This document shows, piece by piece, positions 9,491-16,346 of a stretch of DNA of 38,998 bases. The stretch lies in the NCBI GenBank assembly GCA_041660205.1, contig JBAZWT010000004.1:60001-98998 (forward strand), read 5' to 3'. Numbering within the stretch: position 1 is the stretch's first letter; every line of letters starts with the position of its first letter. A model generated the notes under the pieces. It ran no database searches. It saw nothing but the letters and a program-made list of their open reading frames with translations, and was not told the origin of the DNA. This stretch comes from Candidatus Babeliales bacterium (GTDB lineage Bacteria > Babelota > Babeliae > Babelales > Chromulinivoraceae). The translations under genes were made by a program, and so were the position numbers.

Positions 9491-9604
9491 AATAAAAAGT
9501 CATTTCAATTGAGTGACTATCTTTGATCCCAATAATTCTGAAATAAAATTGAAAAACGATGTTTGTATGCATCCTTCGTGTTTGTAACAACTCGTTATTT
9601 CGTA

Positions 9605-9640
9605 GAGCCCGCACCTTAATTGGTCGCGGGCTCCTTTTTT
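9605..9640 (+). terminator. Strong terminator, about 290 bases after tRNA-Leu
   Basis: GAGCCCGC at 9605-9612 pairs perfectly with GCGGGCTC at 9626-9633, followed by C and seven T. It ends whatever is transcribed from the tRNA-Leu promoter, or a small RNA that starts in between. Confidence 0.88.
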
Positions 9641-9669
9641 TAACTTTTTTATTCCTTTCCAAAGAAATC

Positions 9670-9697
9670 TTGACAAATGATTTTGGAATATTAGATT
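9670..9697 (+). promoter_or_regulatory. Predicted promoter for the HU gene
   Basis: A consensus TTGACA at 9670-9675 is followed after 16 bases by TAGATT at 9692-9697. It lies about 50 bases upstream of the HU start, right after the previous terminator. Confidence 0.62.
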
Positions 9698-9749
9698 AGC
9701 CCTTGTACGAGTTTTTTCCTTGGCTGGATAAAAAATTAAGGATATTGTA

Positions 9750-10022
9750 ATGAATAAAGCAGAATTGATTGAAAGCATGGCAAAAGTAAGCAAACTTCCT
9801 AGAGCAGCTTGCAAAAGCGCACTTGAAGCGTTTGTGGTTTCTGTTGGCACAGCATTAAAACAAAGCAAAACAGTTTCACTAACTGGCTTTGGTACGTTTG
9901 TAACTATGAAACGTAAAAGCCGTGTTGGTGTAAACCCAGCAACTGGTAAAAAAATGCAAATTCCTGCGAAAAATGTTCCGAAATTTAGACCAGGCAAAGC
10001 TTTAAAAAGCTTAGTTGGATAA
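9750..10022 (+). CDS. hup: DNA-binding protein HU
   Basis: This 90-aa histone-like protein binds DNA as a dimer, bends it and compacts the nucleoid. The sequence runs the full length of the family: the MNKAELIESMAK start helix, the GFGTFVTMKRKSRVGVNPATG beta-arm region that grips the minor groove, and the PAKNVPKFRPGKALK C-terminal helix. The intercalating proline of the arm is in NPATG. AAGGA precedes the ATG. It has its own promoter and a near-perfect terminator, so it is monocistronic and likely highly expressed. Confidence 0.97.
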   Translation: MNKAELIESMAKVSKLPRAACKSALEAFVVSVGTALKQSKTVSLTGFGTFVTMKRKSRVGVNPATGKKMQIPAKNVPKFRPGKALKSLVG

Positions 10023-10029
10023 ACTAACT

Positions 10030-10070
10030 AAAAAGAGAGGCTCTAAGAAATTAGAGCCTCTCTTTTTTTT
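10030..10070 (+). terminator. Strong terminator of the HU gene
   Basis: AAAAGAGAGGCTCTAA at 10031-10046 pairs perfectly with 10051-10066 around a GAAA loop, followed by a run of T. It starts about ten bases after the HU stop. Confidence 0.95.
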
Positions 10071-10071
10071 G

Positions 10072-10231
10072 TTCTACTACGCTAGAAAGCCTCAGCTTTT
10101 TAACGTAGCGGATAAGTAGCGAGTAGAACGTTACGACGAAGTTCTTCGAAGCCATAGGCGTAGTAGAAAGTAAATGATCTTACGAAGTAAATGAACAAAG
10201 TGAATACATAGTAAGAGAACTACATAGTAAG
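10072..10231 (+). repeat. Long inverted repeat element plus short direct repeats
   Basis: TTCTACTACGC at 10072-10082 is perfectly inverted at 10158-10168, enclosing about 75 bases that contain acgtagcgg and acgacgaag words. Downstream, TACATAGTAAG occurs twice (10205-10215 and 10221-10231, period 16). The interval from 10071 to the next start at 10336 contains no gene that I can support. Confidence 0.6.
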
Positions 10232-10335
10232 GTAGCTTAGTGCAATTTTTCTTGAATTATGATAATAAATGTTTTTATACTCAACGTTTTAAAGAGTGAT
10301 AATATTAAAAGTTGTCCAAAGAAAGGAATAATAAA

Positions 10336-10704
10336 GTGGAAGTCTCTAAACCTGAAGGTTTTTATCAAATAGTAAAAAGTTACTTTGAGGATTTTTGGAC
10401 GAGAATTAATATTTCATCTCGTGACATTATTACCTATGTTTCATGTTTTGGTGCAGGATTTTTACTGGGGGTTATCATAAAGCGCTATGGTAAATGGATC
10501 GTAACTATTGTGGTAGCGTCGATTTTAGTTCTTTTAATACTTGATTATTTTGAATTTATTACGATACACCAAGAAAAAGTTAAAGCATTTTTAGTGCTGT
10601 ATAACATTCAAGATTTTGATTCAGTAATGATAAAAATGAAAGAATATGCAATTGAGTTAGGAATTATTTTACTGGGAATATTATTAGGTTTTAAATTAGG
10701 TTGA
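10336..10704 (+). CDS. Small two/three-helix membrane protein, possibly FUN14-like, 122 aa
   Basis: The GTG at 10336 is chosen because AAAGGA lies ten bases upstream; an in-frame TTG at 10312 lacks such a site. The protein has a cytosolic-looking N-terminus of about 35 residues. Hydrophobic segments follow near 36-51 and 57-74, and a third lies at the very C-terminus (IELGIILLGILLGFKLG). The middle (FLLGVIIKRYGKW then FEFITIHQEKVK) faintly resembles the FUN14 family, but this is a weak impression from sequence. The next gene begins nine bases after the stop, so the two are probably an operon. The function is unknown. Confidence 0.65.
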   Translation: MEVSKPEGFYQIVKSYFEDFWTRINISSRDIITYVSCFGAGFLLGVIIKRYGKWIVTIVVASILVLLILDYFEFITIHQEKVKAFLVLYNIQDFDSVMIKMKEYAIELGIILLGILLGFKLG

Positions 10705-10713
10705 AATAAAATT

Positions 10714-11244
10714 ATGGAAAAAAAACAAATATTCGTTTCTCGTTTAGCAGACCAATTAGTTAAACAAGGTGCAATGCAAGAAGCTGAAGCTGAGTCACTT
10801 GTTAACGAATTTAAAGGCCGCAGCACAGCAAGAATTGATGATATGTTGCTTGATGAGGCAACTCTTGATCGTGAAACTTTACTTAAAGCTTTGCAGGGAG
10901 TTTTTGGACTACCTCCTTTTGATGTACGCGGTTATTTTTTTAATCATCAGTTATTGTTGCTTTTCCCAAAAGATTTTTTGCTCAAAAAAGGAATGATACC
11001 TGTAGATACTGATGACGATATGATGACTGTTGTTATGAGTAATCCTGAAGATGAGCAAGCAATTGCTGAGTTTGGTAATTACGTTGCATATACTCTTAAT
11101 GTCTATGTTGGAATTGAACGCGATATTATTGATGCTGTAGAAGAATATTACGATGAAGATATCGTAACATCTGAAACTCATGAACAAATGGAAGATATCT
11201 CTGAAGATGGCCAAGAAGATTCAGATATTATTGATTTGCCATAA
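10714..11244 (+). CDS. Stand-alone GspE-N/MshEN-domain protein, 176 aa
   Basis: The sequence matches the N-terminal regulatory domain of type II secretion/type IV pilus ATPases (GspE_N/MshEN family). The features are DDMLLDEATLDRETLLKALQGVFGLPPFDV, here split by position (residues about 42-73), then LLFPKDFLLKKGMIPV, then MMTVVMSNPEDEQAIAEF, and a terminal YY. No ATPase domain follows; instead there is a strongly acidic tail (about 140-176). In other bacteria MshEN domains bind c-di-GMP or couple ATPases to partners. A stand-alone copy may be an adaptor or a sensor. No pilus or secretion ATPase is in this window. It is in an operon with the small membrane protein upstream. Confidence 0.78.
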   Translation: MEKKQIFVSRLADQLVKQGAMQEAEAESLVNEFKGRSTARIDDMLLDEATLDRETLLKALQGVFGLPPFDVRGYFFNHQLLLLFPKDFLLKKGMIPVDTDDDMMTVVMSNPEDEQAIAEFGNYVAYTLNVYVGIERDIIDAVEEYYDEDIVTSETHEQMEDISEDGQEDSDIIDLP

Positions 11245-11245
11245 G

Positions 11246-11354
11246 CGACGATTTATTAATCGTCGTCCACCAGCCTTCGCTTGCAGCTTTGGCGGGCACG
11301 GCCGGCTTGCCTGTGCGCCGTAGCCTTGGCCTAGGAGTAAACGGGGATCCAGCA
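11246..11354 (+). repeat. Hairpin followed by a GC-rich dispersed repeat element
   Basis: GACGATT and AATCGTC (about 11247-11264) form a hairpin right after the GspE-N gene. Then a GC-rich element runs from cgtcgtcc (11261) to ggggatccagc (11344-11354). Its core at 11270-11305 matches 14487-14522 inside sufD at 27 of 36 positions without gaps. The outer boundaries, cgtc-tcc and ggatcca, resemble those of the elements at 21968 and 22466. No gene is seen in 11245-11497. Confidence 0.65.
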
Positions 11355-11380
11355 ATAAAATTTCCTTACAAATTGATTTA

Positions 11381-11417
11381 AAAGAAGAGTGGCTTTAAAA
11401 GGGCCGCTCTTTTTTTG
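11381..11417 (+). terminator. Rho-independent terminator
   Basis: AAGAGTGGC (about 11385-11393) pairs with GCCGCTCTT (about 11403-11411) with one G-T wobble, followed by a T run. It closes the 10336-11244 operon before the suf promoter. Confidence 0.8.
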
Positions 11418-11432
11418 TGCAGAGGCCGTAAT

Positions 11433-11461
11433 TTGATGTTTTTTGATGATCAGGGTACACT
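11433..11461 (+). promoter_or_regulatory. Predicted promoter of the suf operon
   Basis: TTGATG at 11433-11438 and TACACT at 11456-11461 are spaced by exactly 17 bases, shortly upstream of sufC. I see no clear IscR- or Fur-type operator around it. Confidence 0.55.
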
Positions 11462-11497
11462 AAAAAGAGTATTTAAAACCTTTTGTAAAAGCAAAAA

Positions 11498-12256
11498 ATG
11501 TTATCAATCAAAAATTTTTCTGTAGCCATCAATGGCTCTCAAATTTTAAATCAATGCAATTTAGAAATTCAACCTGGCACGGTACATGTGCTTGTCGGTC
11601 CTAACGGTTCTGGAAAAAGTTCTTTAGCGTCAAGCTTGATGGGGCATCCAACGTATGAAATTACCCAAGGAGAGGTTCTTTTTGAGGGTCAGGATATCGT
11701 AACAGTACCAACTCATATCAAGGCGCAAAAAGGTTTGTATCTTGCTTTGCAGCATCCGGTAGAAATCAGCGGTCTTGCTGTTCTTAGTTTTTTAAAAGAA
11801 ATTTCTGCTATTGCCCTTAAAAAAACTGAGCCAGTTGTCACCGAGACAGTGCCTGAATTTTTAGAGCGCGTAAAACCGCTGCTTGCAATAGTCGGTTTAC
11901 CTGACTGCATTTTGACACGATTTGTTAACGTTGGATTTTCTGGCGGTGAAAAAAAACGTTTTGAACTACTTCAAATGCTACTTTTGCAGCCCAAGCTCGC
12001 AATTCTTGATGAAATCGATTCCGGTGTGGATGTTGATGGTTTAAAAATGATAGCCAATGGACTTTTATGGTACAAGCAAAATAATCCACAAGCTTCTTTT
12101 CTTATTGTGACGCATTATCGAAGAATTTTAGAATTTATAAAACCTGACGTAGTTCATGTCATGATCGACGGACAGCTTGCCTGTACCGGTAGTAGTGAGT
12201 TGCTTGATGATATTGAGGCGAGAGGGTACGGGTCGTATGCAAAAAGGTCTGAATAA
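11498..12256 (+). CDS. sufC: Fe-S cluster assembly ATPase SufC
   Basis: SufC is the ABC-type ATPase of the SufBCD scaffold that builds iron-sulfur clusters. All ABC motifs are present: Walker A GPNGSGKSS (34-42), the Q loop with the Suf-typical ALQHPVEISG, the signature FSGGEKKR, Walker B LAILDEIDSGVD, and the switch His in IVTH. At 252 aa it has normal length. No strong Shine-Dalgarno sequence precedes the ATG. It is first in the operon and overlaps the proposed sufB start by 20 bases, so translation of the two is probably coupled. Confidence 0.96.
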   Translation: MLSIKNFSVAINGSQILNQCNLEIQPGTVHVLVGPNGSGKSSLASSLMGHPTYEITQGEVLFEGQDIVTVPTHIKAQKGLYLALQHPVEISGLAVLSFLKEISAIALKKTEPVVTETVPEFLERVKPLLAIVGLPDCILTRFVNVGFSGGEKKRFELLQMLLLQPKLAILDEIDSGVDVDGLKMIANGLLWYKQNNPQASFLIVTHYRRILEFIKPDVVHVMIDGQLACTGSSELLDDIEARGYGSYAKRSE

Positions 12257-13562
12257 AAAAATAGTTATACAAATCTCTGAGCAAAAAAACGAACCAGGAT
12301 GGATGACCGATTTCCGATTGAAATCTTTAGAAATTTTTGAACAAAAGCCTATGCCAAGTTGGGGAGCGAATCTTTCCGGCTTATCAACTGATGACATCTT
12401 TTTTTACGTAAAACCTGTCATGGAAAAAGAACGTGACTGGGACCGTGTTCCTGACGATATTAAATCAACGTTTGAAAGATTAGGTGTTCCTCAAGCAGAG
12501 CGGTCAATGCTTGCAGGAGTGAGTGCTCAATTTGAATCAGAAGTTATTTACAAACGTTTAAAGCAGCGTTGGGAAAAAAAGGGTGTTGTTTTTCTCGATA
12601 CCGAATCAGCACTACGTGAGTATCCTGAGATTTTTAAAAAATATTTTTCAACGATCATTCCCCCGCACGATAATAAATTTGCAGCATTAAACTCTGCTGT
12701 GTGGAGTGGTGGTAGTTTTGTGTATATTCCTTCTGGGGTGTATGTTGATCAACCGATGCAGGCCTACTTTAGAATTAATTCACAGAGCATGGGACAGTTT
12801 GAGCGCACGCTTATTATTGCTGAACCAGGAAGCTTTGTGCACTACGTTGAAGGTTGCAGCGCGCCAGTTTACCGCTCGAGCTCTCTTCATAGCGCTGTCG
12901 TTGAAATTGTAGCGCTTCCTGATGCTCATGTGAGGTACACGACCATTCAAAATTGGTCCAACAATGTGTATAACTTGGTGACCAAACGTGCCCATGCACA
13001 TGAACGTTCAACGGTTGAATGGATTGATGGGAATTTTGGTAGCAAAGTAACCATGAAATATCCATGCATTGTGCTTAAAGGTGCAAAAAGCAAAGGACAA
13101 ATTGTTTCTATTGCAGTAGCTGGTAAAGATCAGCATCAAGATTCTGGTGGAAAAATTATTCATTTGGCTGACGATACTACCTCAAACATTGTTGCAAAAT
13201 CGATCAGTAAAGATGGTGGTCGGTCAAGCTATCGCGGCTTGCTTAAGGTTGGAAAAAATCTTTCAGGGATTGTATCACGCGTGCAATGTGATGCACTTTT
13301 ATTTGATGAAACTTCTCGTAGTGATACGTATCCTGTTGTCGATATTGCATCAGAAAATGTTGATATTGGTCATGAAGCATCGGTGAGTAGAATTAGCGAT
13401 GAACAATTATTTTATTTGATGAGTAAAGGTTTATCTGCGCAACAAGCGCAAGCGATGATTGTTAATGGTTTTATTGATTGTTTTGTCAGTATGCTTCCTA
13501 TGGAATATGCTGTTGAAATCAATCGATTGATTGAGCTTGAGATGGAAGGTTCGATTGGATAA
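12237..13562 (+). CDS. sufB: Fe-S cluster assembly scaffold SufB
   Basis: SufB is the cluster-building subunit of the SufBCD complex. The N-terminal part has the family-typical EPGWMTDFRLKSLEIF and PMPSWGANLSGL. The long beta-helix follows, with SGGSFVYIPSGVYVDQPMQ, EGCSAPVY and the C-terminal IGHEASVSRISDEQLFYLM. The ATG at 12237 is preferred because the usual SufB N-terminus begins shortly before the EPGWM motif; an upstream in-frame ATG at 12177 would add residues encoded inside sufC. The product is 441 aa. The Cys in EGCSAP and the one in QCDALLFD are candidate sulfur-relay residues, by comparison with the family. Confidence 0.95.
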   Translation: MQKGLNKKIVIQISEQKNEPGWMTDFRLKSLEIFEQKPMPSWGANLSGLSTDDIFFYVKPVMEKERDWDRVPDDIKSTFERLGVPQAERSMLAGVSAQFESEVIYKRLKQRWEKKGVVFLDTESALREYPEIFKKYFSTIIPPHDNKFAALNSAVWSGGSFVYIPSGVYVDQPMQAYFRINSQSMGQFERTLIIAEPGSFVHYVEGCSAPVYRSSSLHSAVVEIVALPDAHVRYTTIQNWSNNVYNLVTKRAHAHERSTVEWIDGNFGSKVTMKYPCIVLKGAKSKGQIVSIAVAGKDQHQDSGGKIIHLADDTTSNIVAKSISKDGGRSSYRGLLKVGKNLSGIVSRVQCDALLFDETSRSDTYPVVDIASENVDIGHEASVSRISDEQLFYLMSKGLSAQQAQAMIVNGFIDCFVSMLPMEYAVEINRLIELEMEGSIG

Positions 13563-13614
13563 AGATACGGGTAGAGAATGAATAAAAAATTTAATTTAAA
13601 TTAAAAGGGAAAAA

Positions 13615-13974
13615 ATGTTGGTTGTAGATCAAACTATTACGGTTGATGAATTAAAAGAAATGGCTGCCAAAATGTTTGGTGGCATGATTAAAGCTGTGGT
13701 TGATTTAGAAAAAAGAATCATGGTTATCGATGGTGAAATGCATGGTGATGAAGAATTTTATTGCATCATTGAATTAGGATCACAGCAAGAAGATTTGTGG
13801 GGTATTAATTTATATCCTTCTAAGGCAAAACGGGAACATTGGATTGAATTTGATTCAATGATCAATGTACGTCCATCGTCTGGAAATAAAAGTCGAAAAG
13901 TTGAGAATGTCGGTATACAAAAACAAATTGCTGAGTTAGTAAATACATTGGTGATCTACAATGATCGTGCATAA
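13615..13974 (+). CDS. DUF5674-type protein in the suf operon, 119 aa
   Basis: This small soluble protein matches what I recall of the uncharacterised DUF5674 family. The features are TVDELKEMAAKMFGGMIKAVVDLEKRIM (split over 9-37), then the conserved block QEDLWGINLYPSKA, then WIEFDSMINVRPSSGN near residues 82-97. No signal peptide or transmembrane segment is seen. It sits between sufB and sufD, and its stop overlaps the next start. That context suggests expression together with Fe-S assembly, but no role is known to me. A perfect palindrome (tttaatttaaattaaa, about 13588-13603) lies between sufB and this gene. Confidence 0.75.
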   Translation: MLVVDQTITVDELKEMAAKMFGGMIKAVVDLEKRIMVIDGEMHGDEEFYCIIELGSQQEDLWGINLYPSKAKREHWIEFDSMINVRPSSGNKSRKVENVGIQKQIAELVNTLVIYNDRA

Positions 13975-14302
13975 ACAAATGGCCGCGGGCCGCTGGTTTG
14001 AAATGTCACTTATGGAGCAACTTGCTAACGTTGGTTGTGATGTTTCGCTTACAATATCATGGAAGAAAAAAGATGACCTTGAGCTGAGTCAGCAAGCATT
14101 TGCTAGGGCTTTAGAATTACTGGACTTAACCATATCTGACCCAAAATATAAAAATACGGGAACGTTGAAAGAGCTTGTAACGATGCGTGAAGCGTTGGTT
14201 GATTATTTTACGGGTAATAATGAAATTGGTTCTAGCGACGCATTATGGGAAAATTATTTTTATCGATTTAATTACGGCGCAGCATTGCAACAGGGCAAAT
14301 AG
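13961..14302 (+). CDS. Small uncharacterised protein in the suf operon, 113 aa
   Basis: The protein is mostly helical: GRWFEMSLMEQLANVG, then AFARALELLDLTISD, then LKELVTMREALVDYF and a final WENYFYRFNYGAAL. I recall similar small proteins with this helical pattern in many bacteria, but no function. The start at 13961 is supported by GGTGATC (13950-13956) and overlaps the previous gene by 14 bases. An ATG at 13979 would give the N-terminus MAAGRWFEM seen in relatives and is the alternative. It ends nine bases before sufD, so it belongs to the operon. Confidence 0.72.
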   Translation: MIVHKQMAAGRWFEMSLMEQLANVGCDVSLTISWKKKDDLELSQQAFARALELLDLTISDPKYKNTGTLKELVTMREALVDYFTGNNEIGSSDALWENYFYRFNYGAALQQGK

Positions 14303-14310
14303 ATAATTGT

Positions 14311-15141
14311 ATGACACAGTGGTTGAATTCTTTTGATGTTGAGCAAAAAATTAATGTAGCGCAAAATAATGTTTGCCGCGTAAAACATTCTATTTCTTCA
14401 GCTTCTCAAAAAATATTTGTTGTGCTTGAGCAGGGTGTGCAATGCACGTTTCATGTACAGGATGAATATCTCATTTCTCGTCATCCCCAGCCGTCGCCGT
14501 TGGCTATGGCGGGCGCAGCCGGACCTAGTAATGAATTCAGTAATAAAAAAAGTTCTGATTCATCACAACAACAAACCATTGAGTATCATTTTGTGCTGCA
14601 CGCAGGCGCCAAGCTTGAATTTTTGGTATCGTTGATCGAGTCTTTAAATCTATCGATTTTGATTTACGTGTACCTGCAGGGTGATGGTTCACAAGCATCC
14701 ATCAAAGGAATATACGCTTTAGATCGTGATCAAAATATTTCTATCAAAACGTTTCAATATCACAGCGGGCCACGCACTAAAAGTAATTTGGTGATAAAAG
14801 GGATGCTCAAGGGTAGAGCTCAAGCTGTGTACGAAGGTTTAATTTTTATTGGTGAGCAGGCAAAGAAAACTGAAGCATCCCAGGAAAATAAAAATATTTT
14901 ACTCAGCAAACAAGCAAAAGTTATTTCTATTCCATCTATTGAAGTTTTACAACACGATGTGCAATGCTCTCATGGAAGCGCGATTGGAAAATTTGATGAC
15001 GAGCAGCTGTGGTATTTGCAAAGCAGAGGGCTGAGCAAACAAAAATCTTATGAGCTTTTAATAGAATCATTTTTTAAAGAGATCGTAGAAAATTTTGAAG
15101 ATAGAAAAGTAATGGAGAGACTATGTCAAAAAATGATTTAA
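14311..15141 (+). CDS. sufD: Fe-S cluster assembly protein SufD (short form, with repeat-derived insert)
   Basis: SufD is the partner of SufB in the SufBCD complex. The C-terminal two thirds show the SufD core: LLSKQAKVISIPSIEVLQHD, QCSHGSAIGKFDDEQLWYL and RGLSKQKSYELLI. The conserved His of CSHG is present. It is only 276 aa, much shorter than the roughly 420 aa of Escherichia coli SufD, and lacks most of the N-terminal part. Residues about 57-88 (Pro/Ala/Gly then Ser/Gln-rich) do not look like SufD. They coincide with a dispersed repeat copy at 14480-14530, so they appear to be an in-frame insertion. It overlaps sufS by 19 bases. Confidence 0.85.
   Translation: MTQWLNSFDVEQKINVAQNNVCRVKHSISSASQKIFVVLEQGVQCTFHVQDEYLISRHPQPSPLAMAGAAGPSNEFSNKKSSDSSQQQTIEYHFVLHAGAKLEFLVSLIESLNLSILIYVYLQGDGSQASIKGIYALDRDQNISIKTFQYHSGPRTKSNLVIKGMLKGRAQAVYEGLIFIGEQAKKTEASQENKNILLSKQAKVISIPSIEVLQHDVQCSHGSAIGKFDDEQLWYLQSRGLSKQKSYELLIESFFKEIVENFEDRKVMERLCQKMI
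14480..14530 (+). repeat. Dispersed repeat copy inside sufD
   Basis: The stretch cgtcatccccagcc, then 14487-14522, matches the intergenic element at 11270-11305 (27 of 36 bases). It is GC-rich in an AT-rich gene and is read in frame as about 17 residues (HPQPSPLAMAGAAGP region). Only part of the longer element is present. Confidence 0.65.
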
Positions 15142-16346
15142 AATCACTGCGAGTACAATTTCCTATTTTTAAGCAAAAAGTTAACGGGTATCCGTTTATT
15201 TATTTTGACAGTGCATCAACAGCTCAAATGCCACAATCAGTAGTCGACAATATTGTTGAATATTACACAACGTATAAATCAAATGTAGGCCGAGGTGTGT
15301 ATACCTTTGCCGAAAAAGCAACGGCGGCATATGAATCAGCTCGAGATAAAGTAGCTCAATTTATTGGCGCAAGCAGCAAAGAAATTATTTTTACTTCAGG
15401 GGCAACAGAAGGTATAAATTTAGTGGTCTGCGCATGGGCTGAGCACGCATTGCAAACTGGTGATGAGATTTTGGTATCAGCTGTAGAACATCATTCAAAC
15501 TTTGTACCATGGCAGCAGTTAGCTTTACGTAAAGGATTAAAGCTTACCGTTATGCCTGTAACTGATCAGGGTATTGTTGATTTAGAAGTTTTTAAAAAAC
15601 ATCTCTCAGTAAAAACAAAGTTGGTTGCAATAGTTCATACATCAAACGTTTTGGGCAGCACCAATGATGTAGCAATTATCACAAAACTAGCTCACGCTGT
15701 AGATGCAAAAGTAGTAGTTGATGCAAGTCAGTCTGTGGCTCATCAGCGCTTAGACGCTCTAAAAATTGGTTGTGACTTCTTAGCATTTTCAGGTCATAAA
15801 TTATTCGGGCCAACAGGGGTCGGAGTTTTATTTGTAAAAGAATCGATGATACCAGAAATGGTAGTCAGCACGTTTGGTGGTGGTATGGTTTTTTCAGTAG
15901 AAGAAAAAAATTCAACGTTTAAAGAGTTTCCTCACAGCTTTGAAGCTGGAACACCAAACATTGCACAAGTTATTGGGCTAGGTGCTGCTGTTGACTTTGT
16001 TCAAGAAAATATTGATTTTGTACAACTTGCAGAGCATGAAACAATGCTGACTCAAATGGTACTTGATGGTTTAAAACCGCTGAAAGATATCGTAATTGTG
16101 AGCAGCGTATCATCAGACAATGGGCACGGCCACTTAGTTACATTTTACTCAAAGACGCATCACGCACATGATATTGCTGCATATCTGGACCGGTTTGGCA
16201 TAGCCATTCGAGCAGGGCATCATTGCGTGCAACTATTTCACCAATCGTGCGGGATTAATGCTTCAGTTCGTGTCAGTTTTTCTTTATACAACACGAAGGA
16301 AGAAGTTGGGTTTTTCTTAGATTGTTTAAAAAAACTAATTGGTTAA
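15123..16346 (+). CDS. sufS: Cysteine desulfurase SufS
   Basis: SufS is a PLP enzyme that takes sulfur from cysteine and hands it to SufBCD for Fe-S cluster building. Residues YFDSASTAQMP, TSGATEGIN, the AVEHHSNFVPW block and VDASQS give the class V aminotransferase fold. PLP is bound by Lys226 in SGHKLFGPTG. The catalytic Cys368 is in RAGHHCVQ, within the group II (SufS-type) loop. At 407 aa it has normal length. No sufE or sufU partner lies in this operon. It is the last gene of the operon and overlaps the stop of the convergent HAD-like gene by four bases. Confidence 0.97.
   Translation: MSKNDLKSLRVQFPIFKQKVNGYPFIYFDSASTAQMPQSVVDNIVEYYTTYKSNVGRGVYTFAEKATAAYESARDKVAQFIGASSKEIIFTSGATEGINLVVCAWAEHALQTGDEILVSAVEHHSNFVPWQQLALRKGLKLTVMPVTDQGIVDLEVFKKHLSVKTKLVAIVHTSNVLGSTNDVAIITKLAHAVDAKVVVDASQSVAHQRLDALKIGCDFLAFSGHKLFGPTGVGVLFVKESMIPEMVVSTFGGGMVFSVEEKNSTFKEFPHSFEAGTPNIAQVIGLGAAVDFVQENIDFVQLAEHETMLTQMVLDGLKPLKDIVIVSSVSSDNGHGHLVTFYSKTHHAHDIAAYLDRFGIAIRAGHHCVQLFHQSCGINASVRVSFSLYNTKEEVGFFLDCLKKLIG

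Noticed and set aside
9188..9997. Overlapping leftward open frames across tRNA-Leu, the terminator and HU
   Set aside because: They run antisense through a tRNA, a terminator and a certain HU gene; no start signals.
9072..11354. CRISPR array
   Set aside because: The repeats are few, degenerate, differ in length and lack regular spacers; no cas gene is present.
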